This document shows, one piece after another, positions 53,772-62,171 of a stretch of DNA of 64,000 nt. The DNA comes from Anaerolineae bacterium UTCFX2 (GTDB lineage: Bacteria; Chloroflexota; Anaerolineae; Anaerolineales; UBA4823): positions 1-64,000 of the forward strand of contig MWTA01000058.1 of assembly GCA_002050125.1 (NCBI GenBank), read 5' to 3'. The notes under the pieces were generated by a model. That model was not told the origin of the DNA. It made no database searches and saw only the letters and a list, made by a program, of their open reading frames with translations. A program made the position numbers and the translations under genes. Each line of letters starts with the position of its first letter. The first letter of the stretch is position 1.

Positions 53772-53792
53772 GCCCGGTCGCCTGAACCGGGC
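53772..53792. terminator. Hairpin between convergent genes
   Basis: A perfect 7-bp stem, GCCCGGT (53772-53778) with ACCGGGC (53786-53792), and a 7-base loop. It lies between the RNase Z-like and UPF0173 genes, two bases from the latter's stop. No clear T tract. Confidence 0.55.
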
Positions 53793-53793
53793 G

Positions 53794-54480
53794 TCAGATT
53801 TCGATGCTTTCGCCGGGTTTAAGGACCTTCACCTTGCTGCGGGTTTCCTTTTCGACGCGCCCCGCCCATTTTTGGGGGTCCTGCGCGATCAGTCCCCAGG
53901 TGTCGTAGTGATAGGGAACCACGGTTTGCGGCGCCAGCAGCTGCACCGCACGCAGGGCGTCGTCGGGACCCATGGTGAAGTTGTCGCCAATCGGAAGGAT
54001 GGCAAGCTGCAAGCCCTCTTCGCCGATCAACCGCATGTCGCTGAATAAGCCCGTATCGCAGGCGATGTACACCTTCTCGCCCGCGAGGGTGGTGAGCAGA
54101 AAACCGCACGCCAGTCCGCCGTAAGAGCCATCCGGGAGGATCGAACCATGCACCGCCAGGGTGAGCTTGAGATAGCCAAAGGGATGCATGTATCCGCCGC
54201 CGGGCTGCTGCCCATGCGTCTGGATGTTGTTCTGTTTCGAGATCCAGCCCGCGATTTCGACATTCGCGATCACCGTCGCGCCGGTGCGGCTGGCGATGGC
54301 AACTGTATCGCCGACGTGGTCAAAATGCCCGTGCGAGAGCAGGATGAAATCGGCTTGCACCTTGTCCGGATCCGCCGCGGCGAACGGGTTGTCGTGCAGG
54401 AACGGATCCACGAGTAGTTTATACCCCTCGGTATCGATCGCGAGGGCTGAATGACCGAGCCAGGTAACTTTACAGCTCAC
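53794..54480 (-). CDS. UPF0173 metal-dependent hydrolase (metallo-beta-lactamase fold)
   Basis: 228 residues from the GTG at 54480, which has an excellent AAGGAGG site 5 bases upstream; the longer frame to 54510 is not needed. The fold begins VTWLGHSALAIDTEGYKLLVDPFL and contains the HxHxDH motif LSHGHFDHVGDT. Later ligands are VYIACDTGLFSDM and VVPYHYDTW. These proteins hydrolyse unknown esters or phosphodiesters; no substrate is established. It is monocistronic and convergent with the RNase Z-like gene. Confidence 0.88.
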   Translation of the reverse strand: MSCKVTWLGHSALAIDTEGYKLLVDPFLHDNPFAAADPDKVQADFILLSHGHFDHVGDTVAIASRTGATVIANVEIAGWISKQNNIQTHGQQPGGGYMHPFGYLKLTLAVHGSILPDGSYGGLACGFLLTTLAGEKVYIACDTGLFSDMRLIGEEGLQLAILPIGDNFTMGPDDALRAVQLLAPQTVVPYHYDTWGLIAQDPQKWAGRVEKETRSKVKVLKPGESIEI

Positions 54481-54615
54481 GAGAACCTCCTTGTTTTTGA
54501 AACGATACAATTTGCAATTGCTCGATCCGGGGATCGCCTGTGTGTAAACGTCACGCTCATTCCAACTTGATTATTATATTCAATTTCCCGCAATCCGGCT
54601 TTGTTGATGTGCCGG

Positions 54616-55203
54616 TTATTTGCGCCCCGGGTCGAAATCACCTGGGATCAAAGAGTGCATAACGGCTTCTTGCAGGGTCTCCCCGATCAGGATGCGGTTG
54701 CGCAGCAAACCCTCGCGCCGCGCTCCGACTTTCTCAGCCACGCGCAGGCTGGCGCGGTTGCCGGTTGCGACCACGATCTCGATCCGGGATAGCTGCAAGT
54801 CTTGAAACCCGAAGCGCGCCAGCAGCGGTACCAGGCGCGTCGCGATCCCCCTTCCGCTGTGCGAAGTGCGCACCCAGTAGACCAGATTCGCCAGGCGGTG
54901 AAGTGGGTTGAAAGCGTTGAAACCGCAGCCGCCCAGCAGGGTGGTTTTTCCTTCGGCGTCTTCAACTGACAGAACGGCAAAGGCGAAATTGACGCCGCGC
55001 TCCCAGAAAGCCGGCTGCGCCTCGATCCAGGCGCGGATGCCGGGCAGCGTCGCCGGCTCCTGAGCGAAGGACATCCAGGGTTTTAGCTCCGCCAGGGATT
55101 CGTTGATGGCTTCGACGAACTCTTCGGCGTCCTCGAGCCGAACCGGGCGCAGGGTGATTGCCCCATCCGTCAGGCAGACCCGATCGCGTGCAGGTAGTTG
55201 CAT
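54616..55203 (-). CDS. GNAT acetyltransferase of the RimJ/RimL type
   Basis: A 195-residue GNAT with the N-terminal RPVRLEDAEEFVEAINESLAELKPWMSFA and the acetyl-CoA-binding LVYWVRTSHSGRGIATRLVPLL (about 105-125; loop SGRGIAT). Relatives acetylate ribosomal proteins' N-termini or other amines; the target here is unknown. TATAAT at 55215-55220 (minus strand) is 11 bases before the ATG. The gene is monocistronic, divergent from the GT2 gene, with the two start codons 81 bases apart. Confidence 0.85.
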   Translation of the reverse strand: MQLPARDRVCLTDGAITLRPVRLEDAEEFVEAINESLAELKPWMSFAQEPATLPGIRAWIEAQPAFWERGVNFAFAVLSVEDAEGKTTLLGGCGFNAFNPLHRLANLVYWVRTSHSGRGIATRLVPLLARFGFQDLQLSRIEIVVATGNRASLRVAEKVGARREGLLRNRILIGETLQEAVMHSLIPGDFDPGRK

Positions 55204-55284
55204 GGTCGGCTTTAATTATAGACCCAATGCGCGCAAAGAGAGCATTGTATCCGTTCGGTCCCGGCTTTCAGGTAGAATCGGGCT

Positions 55285-56301
55285 ATGCCGAGCGTATCGG
55301 TGCTGCTGCCCTGTTTCAACGCCGCCGCTACCCTGGACGAGGCGCTGGCGAGCCTGACCTGTCAGACCCTGACGGATTTCGAGGTGGTCTGTGTGGACGA
55401 CGGCTCGACGGACGCGACCCCGGCGTTGTTGGAGGCGTGGGAGCGGCGCGACCGGCGCATCCGGCTGCTGCGGACGGAACACGCCGGGATCATCGCCGCG
55501 CTCAACGCCGGGCTGGAAGCCTGCCGGGCGCCCTACGTGGCGCGCATGGACGCCGACGACCGCTCCCACCCGCAGCGGTTGCAGCTCCAAGCCGCGTTCC
55601 TGGACGCCCACCCGCAGACCGACCTGGTGAGCTGCCGGGTGGCGGGCTTTCCGGCTGGGCAGGTGCGCGAGGGTTTTCGCGTTTACATCGAGTGGCTCAA
55701 TGGGTTGCTGAGCGACGAACAGATCCGCCGCGAGATGTTCGTCGAGAGCCCGCTGCCCCATCCGAGCGTGACCTTTCGCCGCGCGGCGGTGCAGCGATTG
55801 GGCGGCTACGAAGACCACGGCTGGGCGGAAGACTATGACCTGTGGCTGCGGCTATATCTTGCCGGCGCCCGCTTTGCCAAGCTGGAGGAAACGCTGGTAG
55901 AGTGGCGCGAACGCCCCGACCGGCTGACACGCACGGACGCGCGCTATTCGCTCGAGAACTTCCTGCGGGCGAAGGCTTATTACCTGACGCGCGGACCGCT
56001 GATTGGGCGCGACGCGGTGATCCTGTGGGGGGCGGGGATGGTCGGACGCCGGCTGGGTCGCCAGCTCATCCGCCAGGGCGTACCGTTGACCGCGTTCATC
56101 GACATCGACCCGGCGAAAATCGGGCGAACGCGCCACGGGCGGCTGGTCCAGGCGCCGGAGGACCTGCCGCGGCTCTGGGGGAGCTGTCAGAACCCGGCGC
56201 TGCTAGCTGGGGTGGGGGCGCGCGGCGCCCGAAAATTGATTCGGGCGCGGCTCGAAGCGCTGGGGCTGCGGGAAGGTCAAGATTGGTGGAGCGTGGCGTG
56301 A
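55285..56301 (+). CDS. GT2 glycosyltransferase with C-terminal Rossmann-like domain
   Basis: 338 residues. A GT-A fold is present: SVLLPCFNAAATLDEALASL (1-22), VVCVDDGSTDATPALL (about 38-53) and RMDADDRSHPQRL (metal-binding DxD, about 90). A C-terminal region (from about 245, AVILWGAGMVGRRLGRQLI) resembles the N-terminal nucleotide-binding domain of PglD-like sugar acyltransferases; such a fusion is not common. TAGAAT at 55273-55278 lies exactly 6 bases before the ATG, so the mRNA is probably leaderless. A thioesterase gene and a GT4 gene follow on the same strand (38-base and 1-base spacings). Confidence 0.85.
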   Translation: MPSVSVLLPCFNAAATLDEALASLTCQTLTDFEVVCVDDGSTDATPALLEAWERRDRRIRLLRTEHAGIIAALNAGLEACRAPYVARMDADDRSHPQRLQLQAAFLDAHPQTDLVSCRVAGFPAGQVREGFRVYIEWLNGLLSDEQIRREMFVESPLPHPSVTFRRAAVQRLGGYEDHGWAEDYDLWLRLYLAGARFAKLEETLVEWRERPDRLTRTDARYSLENFLRAKAYYLTRGPLIGRDAVILWGAGMVGRRLGRQLIRQGVPLTAFIDIDPAKIGRTRHGRLVQAPEDLPRLWGSCQNPALLAGVGARGARKLIRARLEALGLREGQDWWSVA

Positions 56302-56338
56302 GCGTGGATCGGCGCGTGGTTATTCTCAGGAGGTGATC

Positions 56339-56752
56339 GTGGAAACGGACAATGCAATCGAAGTCGGAATGAAGGGCGAGCAGACCTTCGTGGTCGAGGA
56401 GCGGTTCACAGCCGCGCATTTGGGGAGCGGGTCGCTGCGAGTGCTGGCGACGCCCAGCATGATCGGTTTTATGGAGCGCACGGCGACCGAACTGCTGCAG
56501 CCGCGCCTGCCGCCGGGCGCTTCGAGCGTGGGCGTGCATGTAGATGTGCATCACCTCGCCGCTACGCCGGTGGGCGGTAAGGTGCGCGTGACCGCCGAGG
56601 TGACCGGCGTGGACGGTCGCCGGGTGGACTTCAAGGTCGAAGCCTGGGACGAAGTTGAACTGGTGGGTCAGGGCGTTCACCAGCGCGTCGTGATCGACGT
56701 GGAGCGGTTCCTCCAACGCCTGGAACGCAAGCTGCCGCAGGTCGAGCCCTGA
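56339..56752 (+). CDS. Hotdog-fold thioesterase (FlK-like)
   Basis: A 137-residue hotdog thioesterase. Landmarks: ATPSMIGFMERTATELL near residue 35-50, with the Thr/Glu pair typical of the fluoroacetyl-CoA thioesterase-like group; VDVHHLAATPVGGKVRVTAEV (about 65-85) with the conserved His; and a C-terminal VGQGVHQRVVID strand. It would hydrolyse an acyl-CoA of unknown identity. I start at the GTG at 56339, 5 bases after AGGAGG; the open frame begins at another GTG (56333). Its stop overlaps the GT4 start by one base (TGATG), so it is translationally coupled to a glycosyltransferase. Confidence 0.85.
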   Translation: METDNAIEVGMKGEQTFVVEERFTAAHLGSGSLRVLATPSMIGFMERTATELLQPRLPPGASSVGVHVDVHHLAATPVGGKVRVTAEVTGVDGRRVDFKVEAWDEVELVGQGVHQRVVIDVERFLQRLERKLPQVEP

Positions 56753-57873
56753 TGGCGCGCGTGCTTTACGACGGGTGGGACCTGGTCTACCGCCCCAACA
56801 GCCCGGCTGCGCTGCACCTGCTGACGCTGCTGGAAGCTTCGCCGGCAGGCGTACAGGCGCTGGCAGCGCTTCCGGGAGAGGCGCATCACCCGCTGCCGCC
56901 AAACTGCATCGCCGCGCAAGACGCCGTTCCAGATACACCCCGCAGCCGGCTGGGTTGGGAGCAGCGCCGGCTCCCCAGGCTGGCAAAGCGGCTCGACGCT
57001 GACCTGGTTCACAGTTTCAGCGGGGCGGCTTTATTTAGCGGGCTGCGCCAGGTGTACAGCCCGGCGGACCTCGCGTTGAGCGACCGCCTCGCCGGTCAAG
57101 AGCACGGATGGCGCGGCTTCGCCGAACGGCTGCGCGAAGCTTTGGGCGAGGGCGGGCTGAGGCACGGTTCGGCGCTGTTCTGGCCCCAAGATCTGCAGCG
57201 GGTATCGCCCGAACGGAGAGGCGCGCTTCCGCTGGTGAGCCTGCCCGCGGCGGTGCATCCGGAGTTCCTATCCGCCGCGCCGCCGCCAAACGGGCGGGCG
57301 CTGGCAACGCTGGACCTGCCGGAGACGTTTGTGCTGTACCAGGGGTCGGAGCGGGAAGCCTCGCTGAAACGCCTGCTGGGGGCGTGGACTTGGGCGGCGG
57401 GACCGATCGGAGAATATTACCCGCTGCTGGCGGTCGGGTTGAGCGCGGCGGGCTGCGAACGGTTCGCCGCGCTCGCCGCCGAACTGGGGCTGGAGGGCAG
57501 GGCGCGCTGCCTGCCGGCGCTGTCTCTTCCGGCGCTGGCGGCGGTTTACCGCGCCAGCAGCGCCATTTTTCACCCCGAAGCCTCGCCGGCTTGGGGCAGC
57601 CCGCTGCGGCGGGCGTTGGCGTGTGGCAAGCCGCTGGTTGGGCTGGACGAACCGCTGAGCGATGCGATCCTGGGAGAGGCGGCTTATCTGGTGAAGCCGG
57701 GCGGGACAGAAACCGAGCGCTGCCGGGCGCTGGGGGCGGCGCTCATCACGGTCATCGTAGAGGAGAGCGTGGCGCAGTCGCTTTCAACCGCGGCGCGGCG
57801 GCGGGCGGAGCAATACAACCCGGAGCGCTTCAGCGCGGCGTTGGGGATGGCGTATCAAAACCTGGCAAGCTGA
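56752..57873 (+). CDS. GT4-like glycosyltransferase
   Basis: A 373-residue GT-B glycosyltransferase. The C-terminal half has the GT4/GT1 region ASSAIFHPEASPAWGSPLRRALACGKPLVGLDEPL (about 265-300), including the E-x7-E-like segment, and TFVLYQGSEREASLKRLLGAW near 200. The N-terminal half is poorly conserved. The sugar donor and acceptor are unknown. Last gene of the GT2-thioesterase-GT4 operon; its start overlaps the thioesterase stop. A 5-bp hairpin (57889-57901) lies between it and the convergent LysM gene. Confidence 0.8.
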   Translation: MARVLYDGWDLVYRPNSPAALHLLTLLEASPAGVQALAALPGEAHHPLPPNCIAAQDAVPDTPRSRLGWEQRRLPRLAKRLDADLVHSFSGAALFSGLRQVYSPADLALSDRLAGQEHGWRGFAERLREALGEGGLRHGSALFWPQDLQRVSPERRGALPLVSLPAAVHPEFLSAAPPPNGRALATLDLPETFVLYQGSEREASLKRLLGAWTWAAGPIGEYYPLLAVGLSAAGCERFAALAAELGLEGRARCLPALSLPALAAVYRASSAIFHPEASPAWGSPLRRALACGKPLVGLDEPLSDAILGEAAYLVKPGGTETERCRALGAALITVIVEESVAQSLSTAARRRAEQYNPERFSAALGMAYQNLAS

Positions 57874-57903
57874 CCGGGCGCGATTAATCCCCGCTCCGGG
57901 GGG

Positions 57904-58725
57904 TCAGCGGCTGCGCAGCGTGCGCGCGGCGAAGAAAGCCAGTGCTCCCCCAGCCAGCAGGAAGAACACACCGATAATGCCAAGCAAGGGGGAGCGGCCT
58001 CCCTCGGGGGCGGGGATGCTGGGCTGTTCAGCGAGGGTCTGGGTGTTGGCTTGGGCGCCGAAGTTTATGTAAGTGATGTCGCCAGCCTTGAGCGCCAGGG
58101 TATAGCTGTTCTGGGTGGTGGGGTTGTAGCCCTCCGGAACCGCTACGCTGATGGTGTAGCTGCCCTCGGGCAGGTCGGAGTAGCACGTGGCGTCCGTTCC
58201 AGCGCCGGTCTGCGTCGATTCAGTCACCTCGCCGGTGCTGTTGGCAAAGCTGAGCGCGCCGTCCGGGATGGAAGGTTCGCTCTCCTGACGGATCGAGTCG
58301 CCGTTGATATCGTTGAAGAGCAGGATGCACAGCGTGCCTTTCCCGGGCAGGGGGGAAGGGGTGGGCAGGATGGGGGTGGGCGTGGGGGTTGGTCCAGGCG
58401 TGGGGGTGGTCTCGGCTGGGCCGCCCAAGCCAAGCAGCAGCTGTTGACCCTCGTAGATCGTGTCGCCGGTGAGTTGGTTGAGCGCGCGCAGTTGATCCAG
58501 TGAGACGCCGGTGAGCAGCGAGATGGCGAGCAGCGTGTCGTTGGGCTGGACGATGTAAATGATGCGCCCGTCGGGACCCGGGGTGGGGGTGTAGATCGGA
58601 AGCTGGGCGGGAGGGGCGGCGCGGGCTGGGGCGAGGCTGGCGAGCAAAACGGGCGCAGTCGACAGAATGAGGATCAGCGCAGCCAGCCCGGAAGAGAAGA
58701 TGGAGGTTCTGTGTGGTTTTTGCAT
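57904..58725 (-). CDS. Secreted LysM protein with SdrD-like B domain and C-terminal membrane anchor
   Basis: 273 residues. Signal peptide (ASLAPARAAPPAQ cleavage region), one LysM domain IIYIVQPNDTLLAISLLTG...QQLLLGLGG (about 55-105), a Thr/Pro/Gly-rich linker, and a Cna/SdrD B-like domain (LCILLFNDINGDSIRQESE through ITYINFG, about 130-235). A C-terminal helix LLGIIGVFFLLAGGALAFFAARTLRSR ends with basic residues and could be a membrane anchor or sortase-type tail, but no LPXTG is present. TATAAT at 58735-58740 (minus strand) ends 9 bases before the ATG. It is monocistronic and convergent with the GT4 gene. Confidence 0.8.
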   Translation of the reverse strand: MQKPHRTSIFSSGLAALILILSTAPVLLASLAPARAAPPAQLPIYTPTPGPDGRIIYIVQPNDTLLAISLLTGVSLDQLRALNQLTGDTIYEGQQLLLGLGGPAETTPTPGPTPTPTPILPTPSPLPGKGTLCILLFNDINGDSIRQESEPSIPDGALSFANSTGEVTESTQTGAGTDATCYSDLPEGSYTISVAVPEGYNPTTQNSYTLALKAGDITYINFGAQANTQTLAEQPSIPAPEGGRSPLLGIIGVFFLLAGGALAFFAARTLRSR

Positions 58726-58790
58726 CGGGAGGAGATTATACCGGATTTGACCGCTTTAGGATGGAGGCAGACCGGCGCTCGGAGTGGGTT

Positions 58791-59978
58791 TCATTCGGCT
58801 GCGGCGGTCTTCACCCCTTGCAGGGCGAGGAAGCTGAGCAGGTTGAGGCAGACGGCGGCGAGCATGACGGGCAGGATGCCCCCAGCCGGAACGGTCTCGG
58901 CGTCCAGGTTGTAGAGCAACGGCATGGCGAGCGCACCGGAGGCGCGTCCGAGCGCCATGACGGCGATGTAGACCGACATAAAGGTGGCGCGTACAGAGGG
59001 CATCACTTCGGTCATGAGCGGGATAGTGCTGACAATCGTGAATTCAAAGGTCAGATAGATGAAGAATAAGCCGGTCAGCGCGCCAGCTAAGCTGCGCCCC
59101 CCCAGGTAGGGTAAGGACAGCGCCGCCAGCGCGTTGAGCGTCAGACCGATCATGACCGCGCGGCGCTTGCCGAGCCAATCCACAAACCCGCTGACCAGCA
59201 CCTCGCCGCTCAACTCAGAGGCGCCGATCACGGCTGAGGCGACAGCCAGCACGGCGACCTTGACCTGGAACGACTGTTCGAGCCAGACGCCAAAAGTCAG
59301 GCTGATCAGCTCGTTGGAAGCGCTGAGCGTGAAGCCGACCAACAGACCCGCCAGCGCCGGGGCGAAGCGCAGCACGCGGCCCAGGTTTTTGAAGACGCTC
59401 GCGTTCGCCTGGGCAGCCGTCGGGCGGTCATCCGGCAGGATCAGAAAAAGCAAGAGCATGATTGCCAGACCCACCCCAGTCAGCCAGGGGAATGGCGCGC
59501 GCCAGCCGCCGCGCTCGATCGACAGCCCGATAAGCGGTACGCCGATGATGTAACCGAGCGACCAGCCAAGTTCAGACAACCCCAACACCAGCCCGCGCCG
59601 TTCGTAGCGCACCCGGTCGCCCAGAAACGCCTGCATGGACGGCACGAAGACAAAGTTAGCCATGATCCCAAGCACGAGCGAGAGGATAAACGTGGGGTAG
59701 GAGGGCCAGACGACCATCAGCGCTGCCCCGGCGGTGAACAAGCTCACGCCGAAGAGCATGCCGACCCGGCGGCCGCGCGTGTCGCCGACCGAGGCAAGCA
59801 CCGGGCCCAGCACTCCCGAAGCTGAGCGAATGGTGATGGCGAACGAGAGCAGGCGCAGATCGACCTCCAGACCGCGCCCGAAGATGGGCAGGTAGGGATA
59901 GACCATGCGCACCATGGTGTTGATAGCGGTGCGGGCAAAAGTAAAGGCGGGAAGCTGATAAATCAGCGAACGGTTCAA
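58791..59978 (-). CDS. MFS transporter
   Basis: A 395-residue, 12-helix major facilitator protein. The loop GDTRGRRVGMLFG between helices 2 and 3 is the MFS signature, and a second copy lies near LGKRRAVMIGLTLN in the C-terminal half. Substrate and direction cannot be told. The gene is 15 bases downstream of the unknown six-helix membrane protein and is probably co-transcribed with it. Confidence 0.88.
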   Translation of the reverse strand: MNRSLIYQLPAFTFARTAINTMVRMVYPYLPIFGRGLEVDLRLLSFAITIRSASGVLGPVLASVGDTRGRRVGMLFGVSLFTAGAALMVVWPSYPTFILSLVLGIMANFVFVPSMQAFLGDRVRYERRGLVLGLSELGWSLGYIIGVPLIGLSIERGGWRAPFPWLTGVGLAIMLLLFLILPDDRPTAAQANASVFKNLGRVLRFAPALAGLLVGFTLSASNELISLTFGVWLEQSFQVKVAVLAVASAVIGASELSGEVLVSGFVDWLGKRRAVMIGLTLNALAALSLPYLGGRSLAGALTGLFFIYLTFEFTIVSTIPLMTEVMPSVRATFMSVYIAVMALGRASGALAMPLLYNLDAETVPAGGILPVMLAAVCLNLLSFLALQGVKTAAAE

Positions 59979-59993
59979 CGAAACGCCGCCGGT

Positions 59994-60656
59994 TTATTGG
60001 ACAGCGGACTCAGGGGGATCCAGCCGCAGGAAAAGCCGCGCGACCTGCCAGGCTGCCAGCAAGGTGACGCCAACCAGCAGGAAGAAATAGACCTGGATCA
60101 GGCGCGAATCGGAAGAGAGGATCGGCGAACTCGGATGCATGATCTCGCGGGTGCTGTTGATGGCGATCAGCAGAGTGGAGATGAAGAGCAGGTTCGCGAG
60201 CGAGGTCCAAAAGGGGTTGGCGATGAGCGAAAGGCCGATCTGGAGCAGCAGCCCGCTGATGGCGTAGATGAGCGCCAGCCGCCAGCGCGGCTCAGCCAGG
60301 TAGAGCCCGTTCCAGTTGGTCTGCATCGCCCACATTGAGATGGGTAGGTAGGTGATCCAGAAAACCAAGCCGGCTCTGCCCAGGGCGCGCGACCAGGCGT
60401 GCAGCGCGGCGGCGCTGCGCCGCTCTGGCGGGCGGACGAGGATCGCAGCCAGCCCGGTCAAACCCGCGGCGATGAACAGGGCGAGCGAAGCCCAGACCCA
60501 GGCGCCGTGCAGATAGACCACGCGGATATTGACGCCGAGGGATTTCTCGACAGGACCGACCCGGGTGAGCAGCAAGATCGCTGCCAGGGCGATCAAAATC
60601 AAGACCAGTGGGGAGCGCGCCAGGCGGGTGATGCGGTTTGAGGGTGGCAGTGTCAT
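59994..60656 (-). CDS. Unknown six-helix membrane protein
   Basis: A 220-residue protein with about six transmembrane helices. The NIRVVYLHGAWVWASLALF segment (about 33-51) and the WAMQTNWNGLYLAEPRWR loop (about 108-125) look superficially like cytochrome c biogenesis CcmC/CcsA proteins, but the WWD-type haem motif is absent and I do not assign it. The gene is 15 bases upstream of the MFS gene. TAAAAT at 60665-60670 (minus strand) ends 8 bases before the ATG at 60656; the open frame extends further upstream to 60719 but without support. Confidence 0.65.
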   Translation of the reverse strand: MTLPPSNRITRLARSPLVLILIALAAILLLTRVGPVEKSLGVNIRVVYLHGAWVWASLALFIAAGLTGLAAILVRPPERRSAAALHAWSRALGRAGLVFWITYLPISMWAMQTNWNGLYLAEPRWRLALIYAISGLLLQIGLSLIANPFWTSLANLLFISTLLIAINSTREIMHPSSPILSSDSRLIQVYFFLLVGVTLLAAWQVARLFLRLDPPESAVQ

Positions 60657-60695
60657 CGGCTCGAATTTTACCCTAAAAAAGAGCGCAGCGCGCCA

Positions 60696-60719
60696 ATGCC
60701 TCACTTTTCGGGGAGGCAT
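60696..60719 (-). terminator. Weak hairpin after the kinase-like gene
   Basis: A 7-bp stem (60696-60702 with 60713-60719) and a 10-base loop, 6 bases beyond the stop of the kinase-like gene. The minus-strand sequence after it is not T-rich, so any terminator would be weak. Confidence 0.35.
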
Positions 60720-60725
60720 GACCGA

Positions 60726-62168
60726 TTATTCGTCGGGTTTGAGGCGATCAGGGGTTGAGGTGGGGCTGGTGGCGGTGGGGGTTGGGCTGGATGTGGGTGT
60801 CTGAGTGGGTGTGCGCGTGGCGGTAGCGGTGCGGGTGGGCGTCGCGGTGGCGGATGGGCGGACCGTGGGGGTATCGGAGGGCAGGGGGGTGATGGTGGGC
60901 GCGGAGGTGAAGGTCGCCGGCGCGCCCGCGGTGGGGGCAAGCTCCACCAGCGTGGGGGTCGGGCTGGATTGACCCACCCCGAAAAGCGCGCCGCGCGCGT
61001 TGAGCCAATAGCCCGAGAGAGCGAACACCAGCAGCGCCGCGAGCAGGTAAACCAGCCAGAGGCGCGGCCAGGACGAACGGCGGCGCCTCGGGCGTTCCGC
61101 GCGGGTGAGGTTCGCCGGAGCGCGTTCGGAGATGGTCAGAGGTTGCGGGTCATTTGAAGCGCCCGGCAAGCCGTCTTCATAAGCTGCCTTGACGACCTGT
61201 TCGGCTTCCAGGCGGGCGCGCTCCTGGATCTCACGCCGGGCTTGCTCTAAAGCCTCCAGACGGGCGGTCTCCTCGGCTTCCAGACGGGACTGTTCTTCAA
61301 TCTCGCGCCAGCGCTTGAGTTGCTCCTCGTGGCGCTGGTGGGCGGCGGCGTCGCTCATCCCGAGGCGGATCGCCCGCTCCAGGTTGGAGGCGAAGTCAAG
61401 GGCGTTGTCGAAACGCTCTGCCGGATCGGGCGCGAGGGCGCGCGCCAGCGCCTCGCCAGCCTGGAACGGCAGGCTTTGGAGCGCCAGGAACGGCTGTTCG
61501 AGCGCGGCGGTCTTTTTCTGCAAAATCTCGTCCCGCGATGGGGCGACAAACGGATTTTCCCCCGAAAGCATCTCGACTAAAGCGCAAGCCAGCGAGTATT
61601 GGTCAGCGCGGGGGGTGGGCAGCTGCCCCTGCAGCATCTCGGGCGGGAGATAGGCGGCGTCGTAGAGGTCGGCGGCGGTGGGGGGCAGGAGTTCGCGCAG
61701 GGCGTTGGTCAATCCGTAATCGCTCAGAACAGCGCCCTGGTCGGCGCTGAGCAGGATGTTGTGCGGCGTGACACGCCCGTGGGTCCAGCCGCGCTCTTCG
61801 GCGAATTCGATGCCCTGGGCAATCTGATCGAGGACCTGCAGGGCGCGCCCCCAGGGAAGCGGACCGGAGCGCTGCAGGTGGGCGGCGAACGATTCGCCGC
61901 CCACAAAGCGCTCGACAATGTAATAGCGTCCCTGCGCCTCAGCCGCCTCCCAAACCCAGGCGAGGCGCGGGTGCACCAGCTCCGCCGCGCGCTGGGCGCG
62001 CTCTAGGAAGCCGCGCAGCGCAGCGGCTGGAAGCAAGCCCGGACGCAGCAACTTGAGGGCGACCGGCCGGCGCCGCACCATATCGAAGGCTTGATAGGTC
62101 TCGGTGAAGTTTCCAGCGCCGAGCAGGTCTTCGAGGCGGTACTGGGCGATTGTGGCAGCGGTCGGCAT
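60726..62168 (-). CDS. Ser/Thr kinase-fold protein lacking the catalytic Asp (pseudokinase candidate)
   Basis: 480 residues. The N-terminal kinase fold (about 10-270) has a glycine-rich loop degenerate at its third Gly (LGAGNFTETY), the conserved lysine in VALKLL, and a hydrophobic core with SLACALVEMLSGENPF. The catalytic loop reads HGRVTPHNIL where active kinases have HRDxKPxNIL: the Asp base is replaced by Arg and the Lys by Thr. The DFG motif is DYG. An alpha-helical coiled coil (about 285-330), a transmembrane helix (about 375-393) and a C-terminal Thr/Pro-rich tail of about 85 residues follow. It starts 3 bases after the hutU stop and is probably co-transcribed with it. Likely a membrane-bound scaffold rather than an active kinase. 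Confidence 0.85.
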   Translation of the reverse strand: MPTAATIAQYRLEDLLGAGNFTETYQAFDMVRRRPVALKLLRPGLLPAAALRGFLERAQRAAELVHPRLAWVWEAAEAQGRYYIVERFVGGESFAAHLQRSGPLPWGRALQVLDQIAQGIEFAEERGWTHGRVTPHNILLSADQGAVLSDYGLTNALRELLPPTAADLYDAAYLPPEMLQGQLPTPRADQYSLACALVEMLSGENPFVAPSRDEILQKKTAALEQPFLALQSLPFQAGEALARALAPDPAERFDNALDFASNLERAIRLGMSDAAAHQRHEEQLKRWREIEEQSRLEAEETARLEALEQARREIQERARLEAEQVVKAAYEDGLPGASNDPQPLTISERAPANLTRAERPRRRRSSWPRLWLVYLLAALLVFALSGYWLNARGALFGVGQSSPTPTLVELAPTAGAPATFTSAPTITPLPSDTPTVRPSATATPTRTATATRTPTQTPTSSPTPTATSPTSTPDRLKPDE

Positions 62169-62171
62169 GAT

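Noticed and set aside
60726-60970. Tandem repeat (GGGTGT-type) on the + strand
   Set aside because: It is the coding sequence of the Thr/Pro-rich tail of the kinase-like protein read on the opposite strand.
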